A stretch of DNA of 64,000 nucleotides from Luteimicrobium xylanilyticum (GCF_009429125.1 NZ_CP045529.1:1364001-1428000), one strand, 5' to 3'. Shown: positions 24,882-34,080, counted from the stretch's first letter. Numbers and translations: made by a program. Notes: a model not told the origin generated them from the sequence alone.

Positions 24882-26261
24882 ATGAGCACCGAGCGCGAGA
24901 ACGACCAGCAGCACGAGCCCACGGCCGCGGGCGTCGGCCCCGTCCCGCAGCCCCCGACGGCCGGGCAGGCGCCGACCCCTCCTGCGCCCCCGTACGCACC
25001 GGACCCCGCCGCGTACGCCCCCGCTCCCGACGCGTACGCCTCCGCTCCCGACGCGGGCGTGGCGGCCGACGCGTCCGACGCGACGCGCCCTGCGGGACCC
25101 GGAGCCGCCACTGTCCCTGCCGCCACTGTCCCTGCCGCCACCGTCCCTGCCGTCGCGGACGAGCCGGTCGTCGGCGCTCAGGCGACGCGTCCACGCGCCT
25201 CGCGACGCGTCCTGGCGGGCTCGGTGGCCGGCGCGCTCGTCGTCGGTGCGCTCGGCGGCGCCGGGGTGACCGCACTGCTCGCCGGCGGTGGCCAGTCGGC
25301 TCAGGCGGCCGGCGGGTCGTCGGCGTCAGGCCAGACGGGCGGCCGGACGGGTGGTCAGTCGATGGGCGGGCCCGGCGGCACGACGTCCGGCGAGGGCGGC
25401 TCGACCGGTGGCCAGGGGTCGTCGGGCGGCTTCGGCGGTGGACCGAGCCAGGACGGCGGCTCGGCCGGCTCGTCGGGCGGCACGGGCTCGAGCGACGGGA
25501 CGGGCTCGAGCGATGGGACGGGCACGGGCTCCGGCACGGCGTCGGGCACGTCCACCGCGCTCGAGCAGCAGACCAGCGCGACGTCGTCCGAGTCGAAGGG
25601 TGTCGTCGTCGTGGAGGCGCTCCTCGACGACGGCCGCGCGGAGTCGGCGGGCACCGGCATCGTGCTGACGTCGAGCGGCGAGGTGCTCACGAACGCGCAC
25701 GTCGTCGAGGACGCCCAGGTCATCCGCGTCGTCGACACCTCCACGGGCACCACGTACACGGCCTCGCTGGTCGGGGAGTCCACCACGTCGGACGTCGCCG
25801 TGCTGAAGCTCGCCGACGCCTCCGGGCTGACGACCGCCACGATCGACTCCGACGACGACCTCGCCGTCGGGGACGACGTGACCGCCGTCGGGAACTCGGG
25901 CGGCACGGGCGTGCTCCGGGCCGCGGACGGCACCGTCTCGGCGCTCGACCAGACGATCACCACCGCCTCCGAGTACGGCGAGTCCGGCGAGACCCTCACC
26001 GGGGTCATCGCGGTGGACGCCGACGTCGTGTCCGGCGACTCGGGCGGCGCGCTGCTCGACTCCGACGGCGAGGTCGTCGGGCTGACGACCGCCGCGACGA
26101 GCGGGACCGCCGACGTCGAGGGCTACGCCATCGACATCGAGGACGCGCTCAGCGTCGTCCACGACATCCTCGGCAGCTCGACGACGGCCAGCGACACCTC
26201 GTACGTCGTCCTGCCGGGCGGGGAGCTCGTGACCGTCGGCCGTCAGTTCCAGGAGTCCTGA
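24882..26261 (+). CDS. Membrane-anchored trypsin-like serine protease (S1C/HtrA-type, no PDZ)
   Basis: AGGAGG at 24871-24876 fixes ATG 24882. Of 459 residues, 1-105 are a Pro/Ala-rich cytoplasmic tail with PAATVPAATVP repeats. One membrane helix follows (VLAGSVAGALVVGALGGAGV), then a Gly/Ser-rich linker (~100 residues). The protease domain has LTNAHVVED (His), TSDVAVLKL (Asp) and VSGDSGGALL (Ser), so the triad is complete. No PDZ domain follows, unlike most HtrA proteins. The catalytic part should face the cell-wall side, probably for envelope protein quality control or processing. Confidence 0.85.
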   Translation: MSTERENDQQHEPTAAGVGPVPQPPTAGQAPTPPAPPYAPDPAAYAPAPDAYASAPDAGVAADASDATRPAGPGAATVPAATVPAATVPAVADEPVVGAQATRPRASRRVLAGSVAGALVVGALGGAGVTALLAGGGQSAQAAGGSSASGQTGGRTGGQSMGGPGGTTSGEGGSTGGQGSSGGFGGGPSQDGGSAGSSGGTGSSDGTGSSDGTGTGSGTASGTSTALEQQTSATSSESKGVVVVEALLDDGRAESAGTGIVLTSSGEVLTNAHVVEDAQVIRVVDTSTGTTYTASLVGESTTSDVAVLKLADASGLTTATIDSDDDLAVGDDVTAVGNSGGTGVLRAADGTVSALDQTITTASEYGESGETLTGVIAVDADVVSGDSGGALLDSDGEVVGLTTAATSGTADVEGYAIDIEDALSVVHDILGSSTTASDTSYVVLPGGELVTVGRQFQES

Positions 26262-26517
26262 GATCTCGGGCCTCCCGGCCCTCGATCAGGGGTGTCGCAG
26301 CCACCCCACAGCCGCGACACGCGTCCCGCCTGACGGGCTACCTACGGTGCCGAAGCCTACGGAGGGGTAACCTCCCGTCTCAGCCAGGCTGGACGTGCGA
26401 CGACGCCGCGCCAGACCTCCACGACGAACGACGGGGAACCGTCCCTGCCCGTCCGCCGCGCGTCCGACGCGGGCCGCCCGTCACGTCCGCACCACGTGAG
26501 AGCGGAGGGTGTCGACG
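26262..26517 (+). promoter_or_regulatory. Structured 5' leader/intergenic region before the shikimate-type operon
   Basis: This 256-nt gap holds a weak hairpin after the protease (GGGCC/GGCCC near 26268-26281). Further down are GGAGG-GGTAA-CCTCC (26361-26375) and GACGG-GGAA-CCGTC (26430-26443), the latter with a GNRA-type loop. GGAGG at 26504-26508 is the ribosome site for ATG 26518. I cannot match the leader to a known riboswitch class. Confidence 0.4.
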
Positions 26518-29500
26518 ATGCAGCTACGGGTCGCGGGGACGAACGACGCGGTGGTCGGGGAGCTCGAGGTCCCCGTCTCGAAGTACCACGCGCACCGCGC
26601 GCTGGTCCTGGCCTCGCTGGCTCCCGGGCGCAGCGTCGTGACGGGGGTGTCGCGCACGCGCCAGGTCGAGTGGACGATCGGGGTGCTGCGCGCGCTCGGG
26701 ACCCGGATCGAGATCGAGGGCGACGACTACGTCGTCGACGGCGGGCCCTACGCCACCAGCCGCGCCGGGGACCTCGTGGACCACGGGTCCCGGGCCGAGG
26801 ACGGCATCCTCGACGTCGGGTCGTCGGGAACGACGCTCTACTTCATGACGGGCCTCGCGGCGCTCGCGGACCGGCCCGTGACGCTCACGGGCATGAAGTA
26901 CTTCCGGCGCCGGCCCATCAAGGCCCTGCTCGACGCGCTGCGCGAGCTGGGTGTCGAGCTCGAGTCCGACGCCGACCGGCCACCGATCACCGTCCAGCCG
27001 CGCCGGCCGCGGGGCGGTGAGACGCACATCGCCGGCACGCTGTCGCAGTGGCTGTCGGGCCTCCTGCTCGTGGCGCCGTTCGCCGAGCACGACACGACGA
27101 TCCACGTCACGGGCGGCACGCTCAACGAGCGGCCGTACGTCGAGCTGACCGTGCGGATGATGCGCCACTTCGGCTTGGTCGTGGAGCCGTCGGACGACTG
27201 GCTGACCTTCCACGTCCCCGCGCACCAGACCCCGACGCCCGCGCGGTACGAGCTGCCGCCCGACATCGGGTCTGCGGCGTTCGGCATCGCCGCCGCGGCC
27301 GCGCACCCGTCCGACGTCCTGCTCCGCGGCCTGCGTGCCACGCGCGCCGCGGACACCGACCACCCCGAGGCCGACTTCCTCGATCTCGCGACCGCGATGG
27401 GCGTCCCGCTCGAGCGCGACCGGGAGACGGGCTTCGTGCGGGTGCGGCACGACGGGTCGCCGCTCGCGCCGGTGGACGTGGACTGCGGCCCCATCCCCGA
27501 CCTGCTGCCCGTGCTGGCCGCGATGGCGTCGTTCGCCGAGGGGACGAGCCGGTTCCGCAACGCCGGTCACGTCCGGCTCAAGGAGTCCGACCGGGTCGGC
27601 GCGATGCTCCAGCTCGGCCGGCTCGGTGCCGACGCGGGGCTCGTGCGCGGCGACGAGCTGCACGTGACCGGCGCCCGGCGCCTGCGCGGGACGCCGCTGT
27701 CGTCCTTCAACGACCACCGCGTCCTCATGGCGCTGTCCGTCGCGGCGACCCGCGCGGAAGGCGTCTCGACGCTCACCTACCCGCACGCGTACCGCATCTC
27801 CTACCCGGAGTTCCTCACGGCGATGACGTCGGTCGGGCTCGACCTGTCCGTCGTGGACAGTGCGCAGGCGGCGTCCGGGCTCGACGAGTGGGCGTCGTCG
27901 GGCCGGGCGACGGACGACGTGTCGGAGGCCGAGGCGGGCGCGCTGGGCGCACCCGCGCCACCCGACGACGGCCCGCTCGTCCTGCCCGACCGCGTGCGCG
28001 AGCTGGCCCGGACGCAGCCGGACGCGACCGCCGTCGTCGAGGTCGGGGCCGCCGGACCGGTGGCGACGACCTGGCGCGAGCTGCAGGACGAGGCGGACCA
28101 CGTCGCCGCGCTGTTGCTCGACCTCGGGGTCGAGCACGGCGAGCCCGTGGCGCTGCAGCTCCCGAACTGGCGCGAGTTCGTCGCGATCGCGCTCGGGATC
28201 ATGCAGGTCGGTGGCGTCGTGACGCCGATCATGCCGGTCTTCGGGCCGCGCGAGACGTCGATGACGCTCCAGCGCTCGCGCGCCCGCGTCGTCTTCCTCC
28301 CGACGTCGTACCGCCGCCGTCGCCCCCCGCTCGAGCTCCTCGAGGCGGCCGACGAGGCGCGGGCGGTGGGCCGTCCCGTGTCCGTCGAGCACGTCGTCGT
28401 GCTGCGCACCGAGGCGCGCCGCAGCCCGGGCGCTCGCGTCGGGGAGCCGCCGCTGCCGCTCGAGGCCGCGGAGTCGCGTCAGGCGCAGGAGTGGACGTGG
28501 CGTTACTACGACGCGGCGCTCGCATCCGTGGGCCGCGCGGCGGCCGAGCGGGTCGAGTCGTCGGGCCGCGCCGTGCGCCCCGACGACGGCTGCCAGCTCC
28601 TGTTCACCTCGGGTACGACGGGCGAGCCCAAGGGCGTCCAGCACCGGCACCGGACGCTCGCTCGCGCGACGTCGATGGAGGTCGCCCACCTCGGCCTGAC
28701 GGGCGACGACCGGGTGTACGTCCCGTCGCCGCTCGCGCACCAGACGGGCTTCCTCTACGGGATGCTGCTCGCGTGGCGGCTCGGGGTCGCCGCGGTGATC
28801 CAGCCCGACTGGGACGCGGGGGTCGCCCTCGACCAGGTCTTCGGCGCCCGCGACGACGCCGGGCGCGCGACGTTCGTCCAGGCGGCGACGCCGTTCCTGA
28901 CCGACCTGGTCACCGCCGTGGAGGCGGGCGCGCCCGCGCCGTCGACCCTGCGGATCTTCGTGCCGACGGGGGCCGCGGTGCCCCGGGCGCTCGCCCGCCG
29001 GGCGAGCGAGGTGCTCGGTTCGGCGATGCTCGGCGCCTTCGGGACCACCGAGACGTGCCTCGGCACGCTCGCGGCACCCGGCGACCGGCCCGAGGACGCC
29101 TGGGGCACCGACGGGCGCCCGTTGCCCGGCATCCGGGTCCGGATCGTGGACGACGACGGCCGCGAGCTGCCGGCGGGGACGGACGGGAACTACGAGCTGC
29201 ACTCGCCGACCATGTTCGACGGCTACCTCGACCGCCCCGACCTCACCGCCGACGTGTTCACGCCCGACGGCTGGTACCGCACGGGCGACCTCGCGCACGT
29301 CGACGACCACGGGTTCCTCCACATCACCGGCCGCGTCAAGGACGTCATCAACCGCGGCGGCGAGAAGGTGCCGGTCGTCGAGGTCGAGAACCTCCTCTAC
29401 CAGCACCCGCACGTCGCGGACGTCGCGATCGTCGCCATGCCCGACGCGCGGCTGGGCGAGCGGGCGTGCGCGTTCGTGGTGCCCGCGCGGGCGGGCGAGC

Positions 29501-29685
29501 GGCTGGGGTTCACCTCGATGCAGAAGTTCCTCGAGGCGGCGGGGTTGTCGAAGTACTACTGGCCCGAACGGCTCGAGCACGTCGACGTCCTGCCACGCAA
29601 CGCCGTCGGGAAGATCCAGAAGAATGTGCTGCGGGAGCGCGCTGCCGCGCTCGTCGCAGCCGAGAGCGAAGGAGGACGTGCGTGA
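26518..29685 (+). CDS. EPSP-synthase-like domain fused to an acyl-CoA/AMP ligase
   Basis: This 1055-residue protein has two parts. Residues 1-~440 are an EPSP-synthase fold: VPVSKYHAHRALVL, LDVGSSGTTLYFMTG, LSQWLSGLLLVAP, IPDLLPVLAAMASF, HVRLKESDRVGAM and SFNDHRVLMAL. Residues ~480-1055 are an adenylate-forming ligase: LLFTSGTTGEPKGVQ, GAFGTTETC, WYRTGDL, GRVKDVINRGGEKV and NAVGKIQKN with the catalytic Lys. The segment aligning with the PEP-binding Arg124 region (E. coli numbering) is GMKYFRRRP, so that Arg seems lost. The domain probably performs an elimination on shikimate rather than enolpyruvyl transfer, and the ligase would make the CoA ester. ATG 26518 is chosen for its spacing from GGAGG; GTG 26509 is too close. 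It heads a four-gene coupled operon. Confidence 0.85.
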   Translation: MQLRVAGTNDAVVGELEVPVSKYHAHRALVLASLAPGRSVVTGVSRTRQVEWTIGVLRALGTRIEIEGDDYVVDGGPYATSRAGDLVDHGSRAEDGILDVGSSGTTLYFMTGLAALADRPVTLTGMKYFRRRPIKALLDALRELGVELESDADRPPITVQPRRPRGGETHIAGTLSQWLSGLLLVAPFAEHDTTIHVTGGTLNERPYVELTVRMMRHFGLVVEPSDDWLTFHVPAHQTPTPARYELPPDIGSAAFGIAAAAAHPSDVLLRGLRATRAADTDHPEADFLDLATAMGVPLERDRETGFVRVRHDGSPLAPVDVDCGPIPDLLPVLAAMASFAEGTSRFRNAGHVRLKESDRVGAMLQLGRLGADAGLVRGDELHVTGARRLRGTPLSSFNDHRVLMALSVAATRAEGVSTLTYPHAYRISYPEFLTAMTSVGLDLSVVDSAQAASGLDEWASSGRATDDVSEAEAGALGAPAPPDDGPLVLPDRVRELARTQPDATAVVEVGAAGPVATTWRELQDEADHVAALLLDLGVEHGEPVALQLPNWREFVAIALGIMQVGGVVTPIMPVFGPRETSMTLQRSRARVVFLPTSYRRRRPPLELLEAADEARAVGRPVSVEHVVVLRTEARRSPGARVGEPPLPLEAAESRQAQEWTWRYYDAALASVGRAAAERVESSGRAVRPDDGCQLLFTSGTTGEPKGVQHRHRTLARATSMEVAHLGLTGDDRVYVPSPLAHQTGFLYGMLLAWRLGVAAVIQPDWDAGVALDQVFGARDDAGRATFVQAATPFLTDLVTAVEAGAPAPSTLRIFVPTGAAVPRALARRASEVLGSAMLGAFGTTETCLGTLAAPGDRPEDAWGTDGRPLPGIRVRIVDDDGRELPAGTDGNYELHSPTMFDGYLDRPDLTADVFTPDGWYRTGDLAHVDDHGFLHITGRVKDVINRGGEKVPVVEVENLLYQHPHVADVAIVAMPDARLGERACAFVVPARAGERLGFTSMQKFLEAAGLSKYYWPERLEHVDVLPRNAVGKIQKNVLRERAAALVAAESEGGRA

Positions 29686-30860
29686 GCGCCGTCGTCGAGA
29701 AGCCCGCCGCTCTGGACGAGGCCGCGTTCGCGGACCTCAAGGCCGAGCTCACCGCATGGGTGACCGGACCGGGGGAGGAGTGGGCCGAGCGCATCGAGGC
29801 CACCGGGGACGTGCCCCCCGAGCTGTTCGCCGAGCTTCGCGAGCGCGGGTACCTGTCGCTCGCGGCGCCGCCCGCGCTCGGGGGCCGGGGCATCCCGTTC
29901 CCGCGGTACCTCGAGCTCATGGAGATCGTCTCGCGCTCGCACGCGTCGGTGAGGATGCTCGTGCACGTGATCAACGGGACGTGGCGCGCCATGGCCCCGT
30001 ACGCGACGCCGCAGCAGCTCGACGAGATCGTGAAGCCGTCCGTGGCCGGCGACGCGCTCGTCGCGTTCACCCTCACCGAGCCCACCGCCGGGACCGGTGC
30101 GGACCTGCGGACCACGGTCCGGCGCGAGGGCGACACGTACTACCTGAACGGCGAGAAGCACCTCATCACGTTCGGCGTGAAGTGCGACTACTGGCTGCTC
30201 GCCGCCCGGCTCGAGGGCACGCGCGGGCACGAGGGCACGGTCGCGCTCCTCGTGCCGAACGACGGTCTCCCGGGCGTCGAGGTGGTCGACGACTCCGAGA
30301 CGATGGGCGTGCGAGGCACCGACCACGCGATCCTCCGGTTCCGCGACGTGCCCGTGCCCGTGTCCACGCGCCTCGGTGACGAGGGGCAGGGCCTCGAGGT
30401 CGCGCTCGGTGGGTTCCTGCTGCCGTCGCGCGTGTCGGTCGCGATGAGCTGCGTCGGGCTCGCCGAGCGTGCCCAGGAGCTCGCGATCGAGTACGCGAAC
30501 CGGCGCGAGACCTTCGGCAAGAAGCTGCGCGACCGGCAGGCCGTGCAGTTCTACCTGGCCGAGAACTACGCCGACATCGCCGCCGCGCGGGCGCTCGTCC
30601 TGCAGGCCGCCCGCGCGTACGAGGACGGCGCCCCCGACGCTGGCGCCCTGTCGAGCGCGTCCAAGATGGTCGCCGTCGACATGCTCGCCCGCGTCACGGA
30701 CAAGGCCCTGCAGATCCACGGCGGCCAGGGCTACTGGCACCGCAACGCCATCGAGCGCGTGTACCGCGACGCCCGCGCGCAGCGGTTCGAGGAAGGCACG
30801 AACGAGATCCAGAAGCTCGTCGTCGCGCGGGCCGTCCTCGACGGCACCGCCGGCTTCTGA
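29682..30860 (+). CDS. Acyl-CoA dehydrogenase family flavoprotein
   Basis: The 392-residue protein has AFTLTEPTAGTGADL (FAD/substrate loop), YLNGEKHLITFG, GVRGTDHAILRF, ETFGKKLRDRQAVQF, QIHGGQGYWHRNAIERVYRDAR and RFEEGTNEIQKLV, which contains the catalytic Glu position of the family. GTG 29682 overlaps the upstream stop (GTGA) and AAGGAGG precedes it. In the proposed cyclohexanecarboxylate pathway it would oxidise or, in reverse, reduce a ring double bond of a CoA ester; the step is an inference. Confidence 0.88.
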   Translation: MSAVVEKPAALDEAAFADLKAELTAWVTGPGEEWAERIEATGDVPPELFAELRERGYLSLAAPPALGGRGIPFPRYLELMEIVSRSHASVRMLVHVINGTWRAMAPYATPQQLDEIVKPSVAGDALVAFTLTEPTAGTGADLRTTVRREGDTYYLNGEKHLITFGVKCDYWLLAARLEGTRGHEGTVALLVPNDGLPGVEVVDDSETMGVRGTDHAILRFRDVPVPVSTRLGDEGQGLEVALGGFLLPSRVSVAMSCVGLAERAQELAIEYANRRETFGKKLRDRQAVQFYLAENYADIAAARALVLQAARAYEDGAPDAGALSSASKMVAVDMLARVTDKALQIHGGQGYWHRNAIERVYRDARAQRFEEGTNEIQKLVVARAVLDGTAGF

Positions 30861-30897
30861 GCACCCGCACCCGCCCACCCGAGGGAGAACACCAGGC

Positions 30898-31761
30898 ATG
30901 ACCACCCCGAACTCGGCGCCCGTCGCCGTCGTCACCGGCGCGTCCCGCGGCATCGGCAAGGTGCTCGCGCTCAAGCTGGCGCAGCGCGGCGTCGACGTCG
31001 TCGTCAACTACAAGACCAACGAGGACCTCGCCGAGAAGACCCTCGCCGAGGTGCGCGCCGCCGGGGCGGACGGCCTCGTCGTCCGCGCCGACATGGAGTC
31101 GCCCGACGACATCGACGCGCTCTTCGACGCGGTCCGCGAGCGCTACGGGCGGATCGACCACTTCGTCGCGAACGCCGCCGCGTCCGCGTTCAAGCCCGTC
31201 GCGGCGCTCAAGCTGCACCATCTCGACCGGTCGTACGCGATGAACGTCCGCTCGTTCGTGCTCGGTGCGCAGCGCGCCGCGGAGCTCATGACGGGCGGCG
31301 GTCGGATCGTGTACCTGTCGAGCTACGGCTCGCTGCGTGCGTTCCCGACCTACGCCGCGCTGGGCGCCGCCAAGGCCATGGCCGAGTCGTACGTCACCTA
31401 CATGGCGACCGAGTTCGGGCCGCGCGGCATCACCGTGAACGCGGTCAACGGCGGGCTCATCGACACCGACTCGCTCGAGTACTTCTACGAGCGCGTCCCC
31501 GGCATGGCGCCCATGGAGTCGGTCCTCGAGAAGCTGCCGCTCCAGCGCCCCGGCACCGCGGAGGACATGGCCGACGCCGTCGACTTCTTCCTGTCGGACA
31601 AGGCGGGGTACATCACCGGGCAGGTGCTGTCCGTCGACGGCGGGCTCACGGTCGTCGCGCCGCCGTTCTGGGCCGACACGACCGGCGACCTGCGGGCCGC
31701 CGTGTTCGGCGCCGACGACGCGCTCGACGCCCACGGCACCGCCGCGCCCGAGCAGGCGTGA
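30898..31761 (+). CDS. SDR with enoyl-reductase YX6K motif, ChcA-like
   Basis: This 287-residue short-chain dehydrogenase starts VAVVTGASRGIGKVLA (NAD(P)H site) and has VANAAASAF and VYLSSYGSL. The catalytic pair is in TYAALGAAKAMAES: Tyr and Lys are separated by six residues, as in FabI/FabL enoyl reductases, not three as in ketoreductases. This fits 1-cyclohexenylcarbonyl-CoA reductase (ChcA), the last step to cyclohexanecarboxyl-CoA. A ~30-residue extension ends the protein. Ribosome site GAGGGAG; the stop overlaps the next start (GTGA). Confidence 0.85.
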   Translation: MTTPNSAPVAVVTGASRGIGKVLALKLAQRGVDVVVNYKTNEDLAEKTLAEVRAAGADGLVVRADMESPDDIDALFDAVRERYGRIDHFVANAAASAFKPVAALKLHHLDRSYAMNVRSFVLGAQRAAELMTGGGRIVYLSSYGSLRAFPTYAALGAAKAMAESYVTYMATEFGPRGITVNAVNGGLIDTDSLEYFYERVPGMAPMESVLEKLPLQRPGTAEDMADAVDFFLSDKAGYITGQVLSVDGGLTVVAPPFWADTTGDLRAAVFGADDALDAHGTAAPEQA

Positions 31762-34046
31762 GCGCCGACCCGCTTGCGCTGACCCGTCGACCGTGGCGGC
31801 TCGGGACCCTCGAGCTGCCGCACCGCGTGCTCCTCGGCTCCATGCACACCGGGCTCGAGGCGGCGGGCGTCGCCGTGCCGGGCGCCTGGTCGGCCGTGCC
31901 CGACTCGCGGGCCCTCGCCGCGTTCTACCGCGAGCGCGTCGAGGGCGGCGCGGCGCTCGTCGTCACGGGCGGGCTCGCGGTCGACGGGCCGGGGCGCGGG
32001 GGAGCGGACTACGCGGTCCTCACCGCGCCCGGCGTCGGCGAGGCGCTGGCGGAGGTGACCGCCGCGGTCCACGAGGCGGGCGGGCGCATCGCCGCCCAGC
32101 TCTTCCACGCGGGGCGGTACGCGCTGTTCTCCGAGGTCGTGGGGGAGTCCGGGGAGCCCGCGGAGGCGGTCGCACCGTCGCCCGTGCCCTGGCGGGCGGC
32201 ACGCGGAGCCGTACCCCGCGAGCTCACCCACGACGACGTGCTCGCGACCGTCGAGCACTTCGCCGACGCCGCCCGCGTGGCCGTCGCCGCCGGGTTCGAC
32301 GCGGTCGAGGTGATGGCGTCCGAGGGGTACCTACTCAACCAGTTCTGCTCGCCCCTGACGAACCTGCGCGACGACGCGTGGGGCGGGGATCCGGTCCGTC
32401 GCCGGGCGTTCCCCCTCGCCGTCGTGCGGGCCGTGCGCGCCGCCGTCGGGCCGGGCGTCCCCGTGCTCGTCCGGGTGTCGGGCGACGACCTCATGCCCGG
32501 ATCCTCGACGCCCGACGACGTCGCTGCGCTCGTGCGTGAGCTCGTCGGGACCCCGGACGAGCCGCTCGCCGACGCCGTCAACGTCGGGGTGGGCTGGCAC
32601 GAGTCCACCGTCCCCACCGTCCAGTCCGCCGTCCCGCACGGCGCCTGGATCCCCGTAGCCGAACGCGTCGCCGCCGCCGTCCGGACCAGCGCCCGGCCCG
32701 ACGTCCCCGTCATCGCCAGCAACCGCTTCACCGACCTGCGCGACGTCGAGACCGTCCTCGCCCGCGGCACCGTCGACGCCGTCGCGCTCGCCCGGCCCTT
32801 CCTCGCCGACCCCGCCGTCGTCGCCAAGTCCCTCGCCGGCCGGTTCGACCTCGTCACCACCTGCCTCGGCTGCGACCAGGCGTGCATCGACCGGTCGCTC
32901 GTCGGGGAGCGCGTGTCGTGCCTCGTCAATCCCCGGGCCGGACGTGAGGTGGAGCTTCCGTTGCCTGCCGACGGCGCATCCACCTTCGCCGAGCAAGCGG
33001 GTTCTGCGCCGAGCAAGCGGGGGAATCAAGCTTGGTCGGTGCGGAACCCGCTTGCTCGGCGGGGTGCGGAGGTCGGACGGGGGCTCGCCGTCGTCGGGGG
33101 CGGGCCCGCCGGGCTGGCTGCCGCCGTCGACGTCGCGCGTCGCGGGCATCCCGTGACGGTGTTCGAGGCGCGGGAGGTGCTCGGCGGGCAGCTCGAGCTC
33201 GCCGCGCGCGTGCCCGGCAAGGAGGACTACGCCGCGGCGGTCGCGGGGCTGACCGCCGAGCTCGACGAGCTCGGGGCCGACGTGCGGCTCGGGGTGCGGG
33301 CGCGGGTCGAGGACCTGGTCGGGTTCGACGGCGTCGTGGTCGCCACCGGGGTCCGACCGCGTCGGCTCGACGCCGGGCCTGGCGGGCTGCCCGGCGCTGA
33401 CCTGCCGCACGTCGTCGACTACGAGACCGCCCTGCGCGACGGCATGCCCGCCGGGAGCGTCGCGATCATCGGCGGGGGAGGTGTCGGCGTCGACGTCGCG
33501 ACGTTCCTCGTCGAGGAGCACGACGAGGCGGCGCGCGCCGCGCGGTTCGCCGACCGGTTCGGGCTCGAGCTCGACATGGCACTCGTCGGCGCCGGACACG
33601 GCCAGCGCTGGGCCGCTCCGCCGCCCGCCCGGTTCCCGACGGCGCAGCCCCGGCCCGGCGGCCAGGTCACCGTGCTGCGCCGGTCCGGGAAGATCGGGAC
33701 CGGCATCGGCGTGACGTCGCGATGGGTCGTGCTCGGAGCTCTCCGGCACGCCGGTGTACAGATGTTGACCGGCGTTTCGTACACGCGAATCCGGCCAGGC
33801 TCGCTCGAGATCGTGGACGCCGACGGCGCGGCTCGCGAGGTCCCCGCCGACACCGTCGTCGTGTGCGCCGGCCAGGAGGCCGTCACCGGCCTGGCGGGCG
33901 AGCTGGACCGCCTCGGGGTTCCGTGCGCCGTCGTCGGGGGAGCGCGCGACTCCCGCACGCTCGACGCGGTCCGCGCGACCCGCGAAGGCCTCGCGGCGGC
34001 TCGTGCGCTCCTCCCCGGAACCCCTCCAGACAACTCCGCTCGCTGA
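31758..34046 (+). CDS. 2,4-dienoyl-CoA reductase-like FMN/4Fe-4S/FAD oxidoreductase
   Basis: The 762-residue protein has an Old Yellow Enzyme-type FMN barrel (residues 1-~370; AAQLFHAGRYA, MASEGYLLNQFCSP, VIASNRF), then a 4Fe-4S cluster motif CLGCDQACIDRSLVGERVSC, and a C-terminal FAD/NAD(P) domain beginning LAVVGGGPAGLAAAVDVA with a second GGGGVGVDVA. This is the FadH/trimethylamine dehydrogenase layout; it would reduce diene-CoA intermediates. A ~30-residue linker between cluster and FAD domains is encoded by the inverted repeat at 32987-33061. Coupled to the SDR gene by GTGA overlap. Confidence 0.88.
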   Translation: MSADPLALTRRPWRLGTLELPHRVLLGSMHTGLEAAGVAVPGAWSAVPDSRALAAFYRERVEGGAALVVTGGLAVDGPGRGGADYAVLTAPGVGEALAEVTAAVHEAGGRIAAQLFHAGRYALFSEVVGESGEPAEAVAPSPVPWRAARGAVPRELTHDDVLATVEHFADAARVAVAAGFDAVEVMASEGYLLNQFCSPLTNLRDDAWGGDPVRRRAFPLAVVRAVRAAVGPGVPVLVRVSGDDLMPGSSTPDDVAALVRELVGTPDEPLADAVNVGVGWHESTVPTVQSAVPHGAWIPVAERVAAAVRTSARPDVPVIASNRFTDLRDVETVLARGTVDAVALARPFLADPAVVAKSLAGRFDLVTTCLGCDQACIDRSLVGERVSCLVNPRAGREVELPLPADGASTFAEQAGSAPSKRGNQAWSVRNPLARRGAEVGRGLAVVGGGPAGLAAAVDVARRGHPVTVFEAREVLGGQLELAARVPGKEDYAAAVAGLTAELDELGADVRLGVRARVEDLVGFDGVVVATGVRPRRLDAGPGGLPGADLPHVVDYETALRDGMPAGSVAIIGGGGVGVDVATFLVEEHDEAARAARFADRFGLELDMALVGAGHGQRWAAPPPARFPTAQPRPGGQVTVLRRSGKIGTGIGVTSRWVVLGALRHAGVQMLTGVSYTRIRPGSLEIVDADGAAREVPADTVVVCAGQEAVTGLAGELDRLGVPCAVVGGARDSRTLDAVRATREGLAAARALLPGTPPDNSAR
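32987..33061. repeat. REP-like palindromic element inside a coding sequence
   Basis: Arms CGCCGAGCAAGCGGGTTC (32987-33004) and its exact reverse complement (33044-33061) enclose 39 nt. A third copy of the first 15 bases lies at 33008-33022. The element is in frame inside the dienoyl-CoA-reductase-like gene, encoding a linker. It looks like an inserted short mobile palindrome. Confidence 0.8.
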
Positions 34047-34048
34047 CC

Positions 34049-34080
34049 CCATCTGATCTCGCATCGTGGACAACAGATGG
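34049..34080. repeat. Short inverted repeat at the left side of the TnpB element
   Basis: CCATCTG (34049-34055) and CAGATGG (34074-34080) flank 18 nt just after the stop of the preceding operon and ~110 nt before tnpB. IS200/IS605-type elements have subterminal hairpins rather than terminal repeats, so this may mark the left end. Not decisive. Confidence 0.35.

Noticed and set aside
26341-26517. Known riboswitch (c-di-AMP, glycine or cobalamin class) in the leader
   Set aside because: Conserved cores of these classes could not be matched by eye; only generic hairpins were kept.
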